This document shows positions 1-7,515 of a stretch of DNA of 64,000 nucleotides, piece after piece. The translations under genes and the position numbers were made by a program. Below the pieces are notes generated by a model. It made no database searches. It had not been told where the DNA came from and saw nothing but the letters and a program-made list of their open reading frames with translations. Each line of letters begins with the position of its first letter. Position 1 is the first letter of the stretch. The stretch is taken from NCBI GenBank assembly GCA_963766995.1, contig CAVYCE010000003.1:434001-498000 (forward strand), written 5' to 3'. The stretch is from Bog-473 sp963766995 (lineage in GTDB: Bacteria; Actinomycetota; Acidimicrobiia; Acidimicrobiales; RAAP-2).

Positions 1-477
1 CAGCTTCGTGACTCGGGAGCGCACCGTCTTTCCGGCGGCGACGACGCTGACGGACTTACAGCCCTTGAGGAGATGCGCGGCCTGCTTGAAAGCGTCGGTG
101 GCCAGCGCACCCGACTGCAGGTTCTCGGTCAGGATCTGCGATTCGTTGTCGGTGTAACTCCCACTCACCTCATTACTGCCCTGGCCGACGTGCGGGTGCT
201 TAATGTCGGCCAGACAGCCGCCGGCCTTGGTCTTGGATTTGGTCTTGGGCGCCGTGTAGGTGGACCAGCCAGCGGGAAATTGCGACGGCCGCAGCAACTT
301 GGCTCGCAGTTGCGACTTCGTGATGGTGCGGGCATGGGTGGATGCTCCCGCTCCGCCCGTCCCCACGGCCGACGCCACCATGCAGGCCACACCAACGGCG
401 ATGACGGTCACACCACTACGCCGTGCCGGTCTGCGGGCCACGTCGCCTTCTCGTAGTCGAATCGGATGCTGCACCAT
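1..477 (-). CDS. Secreted hypothetical protein, C-terminus cut by window edge
   Basis: An open frame starts with ATG at 477 and stays open to base 1, so only about 159 N-terminal residues are visible. The N-terminus is basic (RRPARR) and is followed by a hydrophobic stretch ending near VGTGGAGAS, which reads as a Sec signal peptide or membrane anchor. The exported part contains a Lys-rich segment (KTKSKTKAGG), two cysteines about 60 residues apart and a QFPAGW motif, resembling sensor-like secreted domains of actinobacteria. No family can be assigned firmly. It lies 32 bp downstream of gatD on the same strand, but a strong hairpin at the end of gatD suggests it is transcribed separately. Confidence 0.6.
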   Translation of the reverse strand, partial: MVQHPIRLREGDVARRPARRSGVTVIAVGVACMVASAVGTGGAGASTHARTITKSQLRAKLLRPSQFPAGWSTYTAPKTKSKTKAGGCLADIKHPHVGQGSNEVSGSYTDNESQILTENLQSGALATDAFKQAAHLLKGCKSVSVVAAGKTVRSRVTKL

Positions 478-481
478 GACG

Positions 482-495
482 GTACGAAAACGTAC
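482..495. promoter_or_regulatory. Short dyad upstream of the edge gene
   Basis: The perfect inverted repeat GTACG-AAAA-CGTAC lies 5-18 nt upstream of the ATG at 477, where a ribosome binding site would normally sit. It could be a small operator or a translation-blocking hairpin. Nothing shows which. Confidence 0.3.
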
Positions 496-509
496 TCTGA
501 AGGTGGTGC

Positions 510-1319
510 TCACTCTCGGCGCACCTTGCGCCGAGAGAATGCACCGGCTGTGTGGGAACGCGCATGTGTGTGGGCCTGAGTCGAAGCCAGCCGCTCCTCA
601 CGAAGAGAATGGGCAGCATGGTCATCTAGGAGACTGAGCAAGTGGGCGTCCACGCCGAGCGCCCAAGCCAAGAGCACGTCAGCCAATTCCGGATTCCGGG
701 CCAAAACCGGCCCATGGAGATAGGTGCCGACCACCCGGCCCAGCACCGCCCCTTCGGTGCCGTCACCGCCACCATTCCCGATGCCCATGCCATCGCTCAC
801 CCGCGCCAACGGAACGGCGCCCTCGTCCAATGTGGTGCGACCGCCGTGATTCTCAAACCCGCTCAACGTGGGGAGCGCAGCCCACCCGGCGATGGCGCGG
901 GCCTCGTCGCTGATATCGGCCGTCACCTCGCCCACGGCACGCGGGCCCTCGCCCTTGCTGGTCGTGATGGGCAACAACCTGAGCCCATCGTGCGCGGTGC
1001 CATCAGCGCCCGGAAAGGTATGTCCCACTATTTGATATCCGGCGCACACGGCCAACACGACGGCGCCGTCGCCTACCCGTCGGGACAGGGTGCCGTCGTC
1101 AAGCAACGCCCGGGCCGCCCGCACCTGCGGACCATCCTCGCCCCCGCCCAGGCAGTAGATGTCGGCATCGGGCAACGGCCTGGTCGAGTCCGCCTGGAGC
1201 AGCTCCGTGTCCACGCCACGCCACTCGGCTCGCTTGGACACGATCAACCCATTCCCGCCGTCGCCGTAGGTCCCGAGCAGGTCGGGATACACGACCGCGA
1301 CGCGAAGGTGGCCGTTCAC
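510..1319 (-). CDS. gatD: Lipid II isoglutaminyl synthase, glutaminase subunit GatD
   Basis: This is a class I glutamine amidotransferase of the CobB/CobQ-like type, 269 residues. It has a GGGEDGPQ segment near residue 58, the nucleophile cysteine in VCAGYQ (Cys92) and a catalytic His in YLHGPVLARNPELAD (His202). Beside murT this identifies GatD, which supplies ammonia from glutamine so that MurT can amidate the D-Glu of lipid II. It starts at a GTG whose bases overlap the murT stop (GTGA, 1316-1319), so translation is coupled. The last 40 residues are a basic, His-rich tail not needed by the fold. A cobyric acid synthase role is unlikely because the domain stands alone and sits next to murT. 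Confidence 0.92.
   Translation of the reverse strand: MNGHLRVAVVYPDLLGTYGDGGNGLIVSKRAEWRGVDTELLQADSTRPLPDADIYCLGGGEDGPQVRAARALLDDGTLSRRVGDGAVVLAVCAGYQIVGHTFPGADGTAHDGLRLLPITTSKGEGPRAVGEVTADISDEARAIAGWAALPTLSGFENHGGRTTLDEGAVPLARVSDGMGIGNGGGDGTEGAVLGRVVGTYLHGPVLARNPELADVLLAWALGVDAHLLSLLDDHAAHSLREERLASTQAHTHARSHTAGAFSRRKVRRE
513..537 (-). terminator. Hairpin at the 3' end of gatD
   Basis: An 11-bp perfect stem (CTCTCGGCGCA / TGCGCCGAGAG) with a 3-nt loop covers the last codons of gatD, ending just before the stop at 510-512. There is no T-run after it on the minus strand, so this is a GC-rich, U-less terminator candidate separating the operon from the edge gene. Confidence 0.45.
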
Positions 1320-2632
1320 GCTGACATGGTGGCGTTCGAGCTGCTCGCCATCGTCGCAGGATCCACCTCGGTACCCATCGCCAACAGCTCGTTGAAGGCG
1401 GTGTAATTCCCGATGACGTCAACGATGGTGCCGTCGGGATGACCCTCGGCATCATCGTGGGCGGCCATGCGGATGGCCGTGCGGGTATCGGTGTCCATGA
1501 TGTGGTCGACCCCCCCGTAATGGAGGCGCACCGAAAGGTCACGGCAACGATCGCCGGTAGCGGTGACCTGCCGTCCCCGCAGGCGCTCGAAAGGAACGTC
1601 CCATAGCCAGCTCGGGTCAGCCCCGTCGGCCACCCGTGCATTAATGGAGACCACCACCGCACCCGCTTCGTCGGCCACCAGGTCCAACAACTCGCTCCAA
1701 CCGGCTGGATTCTTGGCCAACATGAGCCGCGCCGTGACCTCGCCGTACTGGCGCAACGTGAAACGGCCGGCCACATGGTCCACCGCAGCCATGACCGCCA
1801 GGGCGACACCGGGATCCACGCCATGTTGTTCCGCCGCCACCGCAGCCATCAACGCATTGGCCTGATTGAAGCGGCCGGGCAACGCCAGAGCAATCACGTG
1901 GCGGCGACCATCGGCCCACTCTCCAGTTCCCTTCCTGTCGTTGTCACTGCGCAGGGTGGCGATCGGCAGCGGTCGATGGAACCCACACCCTGACTCGCAA
2001 TGCCACTGGCCATCGTCGGGGAAGGTGATGCGGCCGTCGCAGGAGGGGCAGCCCACGGCATCGAGCTGCCAGCGCAAGCCGGCCGCCACCCAGGCCACCT
2101 GGGCGGCCGCACCGGCGCCCCACACCACCAAGGGGTCATCGGCATTGGCCACGACGCAGGTGTGTGGCGCCGCAGCCAGCGCAGCCCGCCACTTCCCGGC
2201 CACCATGCGCACCTCATTGGTCCGGTCCAGCTGGTCGCGCGAGAGATTGAGCAGCACTACCGTGTCGGCGCCCGTGGAGGCCAGCACTCGCGGCAGATAG
2301 ATCTCGTCGGTCTCGAGCACCGCCGTCGCCCCTTTGCCGGGCGACGCGGCCAGCGCAGCCACATGGCCGGGCGGCATGTTGGAGCCGGTGTCATTGCTCA
2401 CCACCGCACCACCATCCGCCGCCAGGGCCACTGACAGCAACCGAGTGGTGGTGGTTTTCCCGTTGGTACCGCTGACCAGTACGACCGATCGACGGGCCGT
2501 CAGGTGTTCCAGCAGCCGCGGGTCAATGCGCAGCCCCACTCGCCCACCGGCCACGGTGCCATGCCCGCGACCCAAACCCCGCGACAGCGCATTCACTGAG
2601 CGCGTCGTGATGAGCGCCAGCCGGTACCTCAC
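1316..2632 (-). CDS. murT: Lipid II isoglutaminyl synthase, ligase subunit MurT
   Basis: This Mur-ligase-family protein of 438 residues has the ATP-binding P-loop GTNGKTTT at 55-62, a Mur central domain, and a zinc-ribbon insertion with CPSC near 195-198 and a second cysteine pair, C212 and C216. That ribbon is typical of MurT and absent from MurC-F. The C-terminal part matches the DUF1727 region that binds GatD. MurT with GatD converts D-glutamate to D-isoglutamine in the peptidoglycan stem. It starts with GTG at 2632, overlapping the stop of the upstream gene by four bases (GTGA), the same junction type as murT-gatD. Confidence 0.93.
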   Translation of the reverse strand: MRYRLALITTRSVNALSRGLGRGHGTVAGGRVGLRIDPRLLEHLTARRSVVLVSGTNGKTTTTRLLSVALAADGGAVVSNDTGSNMPPGHVAALAASPGKGATAVLETDEIYLPRVLASTGADTVVLLNLSRDQLDRTNEVRMVAGKWRAALAAAPHTCVVANADDPLVVWGAGAAAQVAWVAAGLRWQLDAVGCPSCDGRITFPDDGQWHCESGCGFHRPLPIATLRSDNDRKGTGEWADGRRHVIALALPGRFNQANALMAAVAAEQHGVDPGVALAVMAAVDHVAGRFTLRQYGEVTARLMLAKNPAGWSELLDLVADEAGAVVVSINARVADGADPSWLWDVPFERLRGRQVTATGDRCRDLSVRLHYGGVDHIMDTDTRTAIRMAAHDDAEGHPDGTIVDVIGNYTAFNELLAMGTEVDPATMASSSNATMSA

Positions 2633-4008
2633 GCAGGAGGCTTGCTGCGGGCCAGTTCCTCGGCGGTGGGCTCACGCCGCACCCGAGATTCGGCCGGCAA
2701 CAACGCACTGATGGCCGCCATGATCGACACGGTGTCAGCCTTGGCATTGGTGAGTGAGAGCGGCACCGGCGCGCCCACCCGCACTGTGATCATCGGGGGC
2801 TTGCGCACCAGCGTGAAGTCGGGCATGCGAGCCGAACGGGCCCATACCTGCTCGGTGCCCCACAGTCCCACCGGCACCACGGTGGCGCCAGTGGTGGCGG
2901 CCAGGCGGGCCGTCCCGGTCTTGCCCTTCAGCTCCACATCAAAGAAGGCATCGCCTCGCGGAATCGTGCCCTGTGGCAACACGATAACCACTTCGCCGGC
3001 CTTCAACGCGGCTTCGGCCGCGCGCAACGGCGACAGCGCATCGACACCGCGGTCCACCGGAATCCCGCCGATGGCCCTGGCAATCTGACCCACCACGGGC
3101 GCCTCGAAGATCTCCTTCTTGCCCAAGAAGCGCACGGGTCGGCCAATGTCCCGGGCCACAATGGCCAACGCCGCCACATCGAAGTAGCTCCGGTGGTTCG
3201 CGGCCAATAAGACAGGACCCTTCTTCGGCACCAGCTCGGTCCCGGCGATGTCGAAGCGTGCATAGGGGAAGGACGCCGGCCGGACGAACGGTCGCAGCAT
3301 GTGATACGGCTCGAGCCCCAGCACACTCGGCACCCCGGGCGGCCGGTCCCAATGTTCGATGGGCCAGCGCCGCGCCGTGGCGATAGCCGTCAACGAGGGG
3401 TCGGGATTGACGGCGTGCGGCCAGCCCACACTGGAGAGCAGCGGCGTATCGAAGACGGAGTCGCTGCAGGCATGGCACTCGTCGAGGTCGACGCCGTGCT
3501 CGTCGGCCCACTCCCGCACCGCTCGGAGTTTGCCGGTCCCCCACACAAAGCCCTCGTAGAGACGTCCGGTGTAGCGACCGTTGTCATCGGTCTCGTAGCG
3601 AGTGGCAATGACGTCGTCGAAACCCATGGCCTCGGCGAAAGGAGCGATCATGTCCACCGGGGTGGTGGTCGACAGCACGAGCTGATGGCCGTCAGCGCGG
3701 AAGGCGGCCAAGTACTGCGGGGCGAAGGGCGCCACCATTTCGCTCAGTCCAGCCACCGCGCGCCGGCCGGCCGCTTGCACCTTGCGCTGGTCCCAGCCCT
3801 TGGCCACTCTGGCCGCGGCCCGGACCAGACCCATGGACAGCAAGTTCTCGCCCAAGCGGTTATTGATGGCGTAGAGAAGCTTGTCGCCGGGGAGGGTCCG
3901 ACCCTGCGGAAGGACTCCCTCGTCCATGAGGGCCTGGTTGAGGGCTTGCCCGGAGGCCTGGCACAAGAGGGTGCGGTCCAGGTCGATGAAGACGGCGCTC
4001 GTGCCCAT
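2629..4008 (-). CDS. HAD-IB phosphatase fused to PlsC-type 1-acylglycerol-3-phosphate acyltransferase
   Basis: The 459-residue protein has two domains. Residues 1-220 are a HAD-like hydrolase: motif I FIDLDRTLL (Asp9, Asp11), motif II STTTP (113-117), and an acidic motif CSDSVFDTPLL around Asp183. Residues 245-430 are a PlsC acyltransferase: the H-x4-D motif NHRSYFD (271-277), GGIPVDRG (314-321) and LPQGT (344-348). Such fusions occur in actinobacteria and are thought to act in phosphatidic acid or phospholipid synthesis at the membrane. It is the first gene of a three-gene operon with murT and gatD, joined by GTGA overlaps. Upstream is a hairpin followed by T-runs (4026-4094). The true lipid substrate is unknown. 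Confidence 0.87.
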   Translation of the reverse strand: MGTSAVFIDLDRTLLCQASGQALNQALMDEGVLPQGRTLPGDKLLYAINNRLGENLLSMGLVRAAARVAKGWDQRKVQAAGRRAVAGLSEMVAPFAPQYLAAFRADGHQLVLSTTTPVDMIAPFAEAMGFDDVIATRYETDDNGRYTGRLYEGFVWGTGKLRAVREWADEHGVDLDECHACSDSVFDTPLLSSVGWPHAVNPDPSLTAIATARRWPIEHWDRPPGVPSVLGLEPYHMLRPFVRPASFPYARFDIAGTELVPKKGPVLLAANHRSYFDVAALAIVARDIGRPVRFLGKKEIFEAPVVGQIARAIGGIPVDRGVDALSPLRAAEAALKAGEVVIVLPQGTIPRGDAFFDVELKGKTGTARLAATTGATVVPVGLWGTEQVWARSARMPDFTLVRKPPMITVRVGAPVPLSLTNAKADTVSIMAAISALLPAESRVRREPTAEELARSKPPA

Positions 4009-4025
4009 GGTCAGCCAGCCTAAAC

Positions 4026-4056
4026 GGGTCCGTAAAAACGAATGGGTCCGTAAAAA
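4026..4056. repeat. 13-bp direct repeat in the HAD-PlsC leader
   Basis: GGGTCCGTAAAAA occurs at 4026-4038 and again at 4044-4056, an 18-bp period. On the minus strand each copy reads as a T5 run followed by ACGGACCC. It lies between the leader hairpin and the start codon at 4008. Confidence 0.6.
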
Positions 4057-4058
4057 GC

Positions 4059-4094
4059 GAGAAGGGATCGCCGGGGGGGAGGCGATCCCTTCTC
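4059..4094 (-). terminator. Leader hairpin with U-run (attenuator-like) upstream of HAD-PlsC
   Basis: A perfect 14-bp stem (GAGAAGGGATCGCC 4059-4072, complement 4081-4094) has an 8-nt loop. Read on the minus strand it is followed by GC and five Ts, the layout of an intrinsic terminator. It lies in the 5' leader of the HAD-PlsC/murT/gatD operon, about 50 nt before its start, and no minus-strand gene ends just upstream, so an attenuator is plausible. The promoter was not identified. Confidence 0.55.
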
Positions 4095-4179
4095 AAGACT
4101 CACCAGGGACTGGAGGGGGGGTTCCTGCCCTGTGGTCTGAGGACCATTGTGGTCCCAGTGCTCGAATCTGTCAACCAGC

Positions 4180-4208
4180 TTCAAGAGATACTTGGTATCT
4201 GTTATTCT
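4180..4208 (+). promoter_or_regulatory. Putative promoter and operator of the LysR gene
   Basis: A -35-like TTCAAG (4180-4185) and a -10 TATTCT (4203-4208) are 17 nt apart. The spacer holds a perfect dyad AGATAC-TTG-GTATCT (4186-4200), which contains the ATAC/GTAT half-sites common in LysR operators. A wider imperfect GGTAT...ATACC repeat spans 4194-4218. The layout suggests negative autoregulation. Confidence 0.5.
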
Positions 4209-4265
4209 GATCAATACCGTAACCAGGGCAAGCGCGGTCAGGCTGGCGAAGGAAAGGGAGCCGTC

Positions 4266-5174
4266 ATGGAGCTGAAACATCTGCAAGCACTCCTCGGTAT
4301 CGCCGACACCGGCAGCTTCTCGGCTGCAGCGACCACCATTGGCACCGTCCAGTCCAATGTCTCAGCCCACATCGCTCGGCTGGAACGGGAGTTGGATGTG
4401 CAGCTGGTCGATCGGGCCTCTGGCCTGCTCACCGATGAGGGTGAGGTGGTCGTGGGCCGGGCCCGCCGGGTGATGAATGAGCTCTCTGACATGGTGGCTG
4501 ACATCTCGGCCCTGCGGGAGGAGGTCGTCGGCACCGTCCGCCTGGGCATGATCGGCACCACCGGTCGCTGGCTGGTGCCCCAGCTCTTCGATCTCCTGCG
4601 GGTCCGCCATCCTCACATCCACCTCAACGTGGCCGAGGGTTCCAGCGCCCAGCTCGAGCTCCAACTGGGCTCGGGTCAGCTGGACCTCGCCGTTGTCACC
4701 CTGCCACTGAGCGGCGACGAGGTCATTGTGGCCCACCTCTTCGAAGAGGACTTGGGCCTGGTCGTGCCTCGGGACCATCCCTTGGGAAAAGAGGCGTCCC
4801 TTCCCATTGGCCTCCTGGCCGACCTGGAACTGTTGCTTCCCGCTCCAGGCACTGCCCTGCGGGCTGAAATCGATAGCGCCGTCGTGCCCGCTCGAGTGGC
4901 GCTGCGGCCAGTGATGGAACTCGATGGCGTTCGCATGATCGCCGCCCTCGTCTTCGACGGCTACGGTCCGGCCATCCTTCCCGCCACCGTGGTGCCCGGC
5001 CACTTGCGTGAACGCTTCGTCGTGGTGCCGTTGCAGGGCTTCCCACGACGACGGGTGGGCGTGGCACAACGCCGGCGTGGATTGCCGTCGGCCCCCGTGC
5101 GCGCCGTCATCGATGTGCTGGGTCTCGTGGTGAGCGACCCCCTATCGATGCCCGAGGGGATCTACCCGTCCTGA
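4266..5174 (+). CDS. LysR-family transcriptional regulator
   Basis: The N-terminus (MELKHLQALLGIADTGSF, then the SAAATTIGTVQSNVS helix-turn-helix) is a typical LysR winged-helix DNA-binding domain. Residues 90-290 fit the LysR periplasmic-binding-like effector domain, including GTVRLGMIGTT and DLAVVTLPL. The length of 302 residues is normal. The ATG at 4266 is chosen over upstream starts because GAAAGGGAG (4252-4260) precedes it and the family starts with MELKHLQ. It is divergent from the HAD-PlsC operon, so it may regulate that operon as well as itself. The effector is unknown. Confidence 0.9.
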   Translation: MELKHLQALLGIADTGSFSAAATTIGTVQSNVSAHIARLERELDVQLVDRASGLLTDEGEVVVGRARRVMNELSDMVADISALREEVVGTVRLGMIGTTGRWLVPQLFDLLRVRHPHIHLNVAEGSSAQLELQLGSGQLDLAVVTLPLSGDEVIVAHLFEEDLGLVVPRDHPLGKEASLPIGLLADLELLLPAPGTALRAEIDSAVVPARVALRPVMELDGVRMIAALVFDGYGPAILPATVVPGHLRERFVVVPLQGFPRRRVGVAQRRRGLPSAPVRAVIDVLGLVVSDPLSMPEGIYPS

Positions 5175-5199
5175 CCGCCACTCAGCGGTCCAATTGAGA

Positions 5200-5616
5200 T
5201 CACAAGCAATTGGTGCCGGCGTTGACTCTTCCTTGGCTGGGCTCGGCCAAAAGGTCGGAGCTACCCGAATAGGTCGCCACGATTTCATTGTGCGCGCAGG
5301 CCAACAATTGTGTGTAGGGCGTGATTTCGAGGGTGGCCGTGCACGTTTCACTCCACAGTCCAAGGATGGTGTCAAGCCAACCGGCAACGTCTTCATCGGT
5401 GAAGGTGACGGTGCCCGAAGGCGTGACCAGTAGTCCAGACACCGCTTCAAGCGTGACAGTGGCCGTGGCGCAGCCGTATGGGTTGGAGCAGGCGACATCG
5501 ACGTACTTGACGGACGTCGTAGTGGGCAACAAGTTGAGCGTTGATCCACCGACCGGTGCCCTCGCACCGACGAACGTGCCTCCCAGCAGTGCGGCGGAAA
5601 ACAGGGCCCCCGCCAT
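5200..5616 (-). CDS. Secreted Ig-like protein, paralogue 1 of 3
   Basis: The short protein (138 residues from ATG 5616) begins with a hydrophobic leader (MAGALFSAALLGGTF) ending near GARA, then a beta-rich domain with TPSGTVTFTDED, LGLWSETC and EIVATYSGSSDLLAEPS. This resembles the bacterial Ig-like repeat fold (Big_3 type, with the VTATYSG signature). A longer reading to a TTG at 5703 would run through the hairpin at 5666-5699, so it is rejected. A GAGGAGG lies 17 nt before the ATG, rather far for an RBS, so the start is uncertain. It is paralogous to the next two genes. The function, probably cell surface, is unknown. Confidence 0.65.
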   Translation of the reverse strand: MAGALFSAALLGGTFVGARAPVGGSTLNLLPTTTSVKYVDVACSNPYGCATATVTLEAVSGLLVTPSGTVTFTDEDVAGWLDTILGLWSETCTATLEITPYTQLLACAHNEIVATYSGSSDLLAEPSQGRVNAGTNCL

Positions 5617-5665
5617 TGCCCGGGATTGATCCGCCTCCTCTCTCGCCCATGGTTCGCCGCGACGC

Positions 5666-5699
5666 GACGATGCCCGACCCATGTGGGCCGGGCATCGTC
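5666..5699 (-). terminator. Hairpin between Ig-like paralogues 1 and 2
   Basis: GACGATGCCCG-A-CCC pairs with GGG-C-CGGGCATCGTC around a 4-nt loop, giving about 14 paired bases and one mismatch. It lies just downstream of the stop at 5727 on the minus strand. No T-run follows. Confidence 0.5.
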
Positions 5700-5726
5700 T
5701 CAACCAGATTCAGTGATGGCCGAGGT

Positions 5727-6215
5727 TCAGCAGAAGTTCGTCACCACGACGGTACTGGCGTGGCTTGGTTCGGCGATCAGGTCGGAGGCGCCCGAATAGG
5801 TGGCAGTGACCAATGTCGTCGCGCAGCCGTCAAGGTCGTTTACCGGCATCGCAAAGTTGGTGGAGCAGGTTTCATGCCAGAGACCAAGAACGGGGGCAAG
5901 GCCCAATAGGCAGCTACTCACCGAGGGAGACCCGACCAGTATCGGTTTCGGATCCGAGCCGTCCTGCACCGTGACGGCCACTTGGCCCCCGGGAGTAATG
6001 AGCGCACCCGTGACAAGTTCCTCGGTCACGGTGATGTTGAAGACAACGTTGCCCTGATTCGGCTGGGGATCAGGTGTCGCGGTCGAGATATGCGTGGTCG
6101 TACTCAAGAGGGGCAGAACTGCTGCGCCGGTGCTCGAAGCCTGGCCCAGAGCCGCGCCCAGAAGAGTGCCGGCGAAAACGATCGTTCCCACCATGGCCAT
6201 ATTGATGCGTCGCAT
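5727..6215 (-). CDS. Secreted Ig-like protein, paralogue 2 of 3
   Basis: This 162-residue protein has a clear signal peptide (MRRINMAMVGTIVFAGTLLGAALG, cleavage near GQASS). The mature part has the same order of motifs as its neighbours: LITPGGQVAVTV, SSCLLGLAPVLGLWHETC, a third cysteine (DLDGC), TATYSGASDLIAEPS and a C-terminal cysteine. The four cysteines probably form two disulfides. The ATG at 6215 has an AAAGGA site 6 nt upstream and a good promoter at 6266-6294, so this gene is likely transcribed on its own. No ligand or enzyme motif is visible. An adhesin or wall role is only a guess. Confidence 0.7.
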   Translation of the reverse strand: MRRINMAMVGTIVFAGTLLGAALGQASSTGAAVLPLLSTTTHISTATPDPQPNQGNVVFNITVTEELVTGALITPGGQVAVTVQDGSDPKPILVGSPSVSSCLLGLAPVLGLWHETCSTNFAMPVNDLDGCATTLVTATYSGASDLIAEPSHASTVVVTNFC

Positions 6216-6265
6216 GCGAGGTCCTTTCAGGAATGCGCGAACATTCGCCGCTCACACCTGCCTCC

Positions 6266-6294
6266 ACCGTATGTTTTTGCAACCCCCATGTCAA
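6266..6294 (-). promoter_or_regulatory. Sigma-70-type promoter of Ig-like paralogue 2
   Basis: On the minus strand a perfect -35 TTGACA (6294-6289), a 17-nt spacer and a -10 TACGGT (6271-6266) precede the ATG at 6215. The leader is about 44 nt and contains the AAAGGA ribosome binding site. Confidence 0.65.
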
Positions 6295-6347
6295 CAGTCT
6301 GGCCGAGCGCACCGCCTCAGCTGTGCCTGGAGAGACATTGCCGCCGC

Positions 6348-6845
6348 TCAGGAAGGTGGCGGGGTGCAGCCCTTTCCGGCGACAGTGACGGTGTCCGAAC
6401 TCGGTCCGGCCGCGATGTCGGTGGCGCCCGAATAGGTCCCCGTGACCACGGTGAATCCGCAGGAGTTGAAGTCGGATCCCGGCACGTTGAGAGTGGCGGA
6501 GCAGGCGTCCTGCCAGATCCCGAGGATGGACGGAAGACCGAGCAGGCAATTGCTCAACGAGGCCGTCCCCACCTTGACCGGTCCGTTGGAGCTCCCGACG
6601 CTGAAGGCCACCGAGCCCGAAGGGGTGATAAGCACGCCGTTGAGATCGACCATCGACACGGTAGCGGTGATCGGCACCATTCCGTGAGTCGTTGCGGCGT
6701 GAGTCGGATTGGGCACGAACACGGTGGTATGTGTCTTGACCACCACGGACTTCGCCGCACCACTCGGGCCGGTCCCAATGCTCGACAGCAATCCGGCAGC
6801 CAGAGCGACCATCGTCCCCATTCGCCAAGTTCTGCGGTGCCACAC
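6348..6845 (-). CDS. Secreted Ig-like protein, paralogue 3 of 3
   Basis: The 165-residue protein starts with GTG at 6845, preceded by AGAGG 9 nt upstream, and has a signal peptide (ALAAGLLSSIGTGPSGAA). The mature domain repeats the family pattern: LITPSGSVAFSV, SNCLLGLPSILGIWQDAC, NSCGFTVVTGTYSGATDI, and a final cysteine before a PPPS tail. Spacing of cysteines and motifs matches paralogue 2 closely, so the three genes arose by tandem duplication. It is the first in transcription order. Function is unknown; secretion and an Ig-like fold are inferred from the leader and the TYSG repeat signature. Confidence 0.7.
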   Translation of the reverse strand: MWHRRTWRMGTMVALAAGLLSSIGTGPSGAAKSVVVKTHTTVFVPNPTHAATTHGMVPITATVSMVDLNGVLITPSGSVAFSVGSSNGPVKVGTASLSNCLLGLPSILGIWQDACSATLNVPGSDFNSCGFTVVTGTYSGATDIAAGPSSDTVTVAGKGCTPPPS

Positions 6846-6897
6846 GGAGATACCTCTCAGTCCCGTTCTTATGTCGGATCAGCGTACGCGGGACAGG

Positions 6898-7515
6898 TCA
6901 GGCCGGTTGGGGATCCCTCCACATCGTCCAGATTTTCGGTCCACCGCCGGGCAGCGTGACCTCTTTGACGACTGCGAAGCCGTGCCGTGCATAGAACGGC
7001 ACGTTGCGCTCCTTGGACGACTCCAAATAGGCCGGGAGTCCCTCACGATCACAGTGCGCCAGCGCTGGTTGGAGGAGCGCCGATCCCACTCCCTTGCCCT
7101 GCACGTCGGGGTCGGTGCCCAATGTGGCGAGATACCAGTGCGGAACGTGCGGGTGCATGGACTCAATGAGCGCAATCATGCGCAGTGTCGTCATCAAGTG
7201 CTTGGCCACGAATGGCACCACCGGTCGAAGGCTGGCGATGCCCGACCACCCCGTGAGGAGTGGCTTGCCGGCCGGGCCCCAGATGGCTGAGCCCATGTGG
7301 TCGTCTGTCGTGTAGCAGCCGCCCCAACGCAAATAGTCGTTCCGCATCTGGCTGCCGAAGTACGCCCGCATGGCGGCCGGACGGCGGCGGTTCTCCTTGA
7401 AGACGAAGGACATGACCGGGTCATCAAAGAACGTACGACACAACTGCTCGATCATCGGCTCCACGTCATCAGCCGTGGCCCGGCGGACGCTCAACACGGA
7501 AGCGGTGCGTACCAT
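6898..7515 (-). CDS. GNAT-family N-acetyltransferase
   Basis: The 205-residue protein shows the acetyl-CoA binding motif A as VQGKGVGSALL (138-148, Q/RxxGxG/A type), preceded by WYLATLGTDP and followed by the FYARHGFAVVKEV strand typical of motif B. The N-terminal RRATADDVEPM is also a usual GNAT beginning. The substrate cannot be told from the sequence. Its ATG (7515) lies inside the end of the SGNH reading frame (25-nt overlap), so it may be co-transcribed with the acyltransferase/SGNH genes. Confidence 0.85.
   Translation of the reverse strand: MVRTASVLSVRRATADDVEPMIEQLCRTFFDDPVMSFVFKENRRRPAAMRAYFGSQMRNDYLRWGGCYTTDDHMGSAIWGPAGKPLLTGWSGIASLRPVVPFVAKHLMTTLRMIALIESMHPHVPHWYLATLGTDPDVQGKGVGSALLQPALAHCDREGLPAYLESSKERNVPFYARHGFAVVKEVTLPGGGPKIWTMWRDPQPA

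Noticed and set aside
510..2632. Cobyric acid synthase or folylpolyglutamate synthase assignment for gatD and murT
   Set aside because: The zinc-ribbon insertion in the ligase and the stand-alone amidotransferase next to it identify MurT-GatD.
5617..5703. TTG start at 5703 for the first Ig-like gene
   Set aside because: The extension runs through a terminator-like hairpin and lacks the signal peptide at its start.
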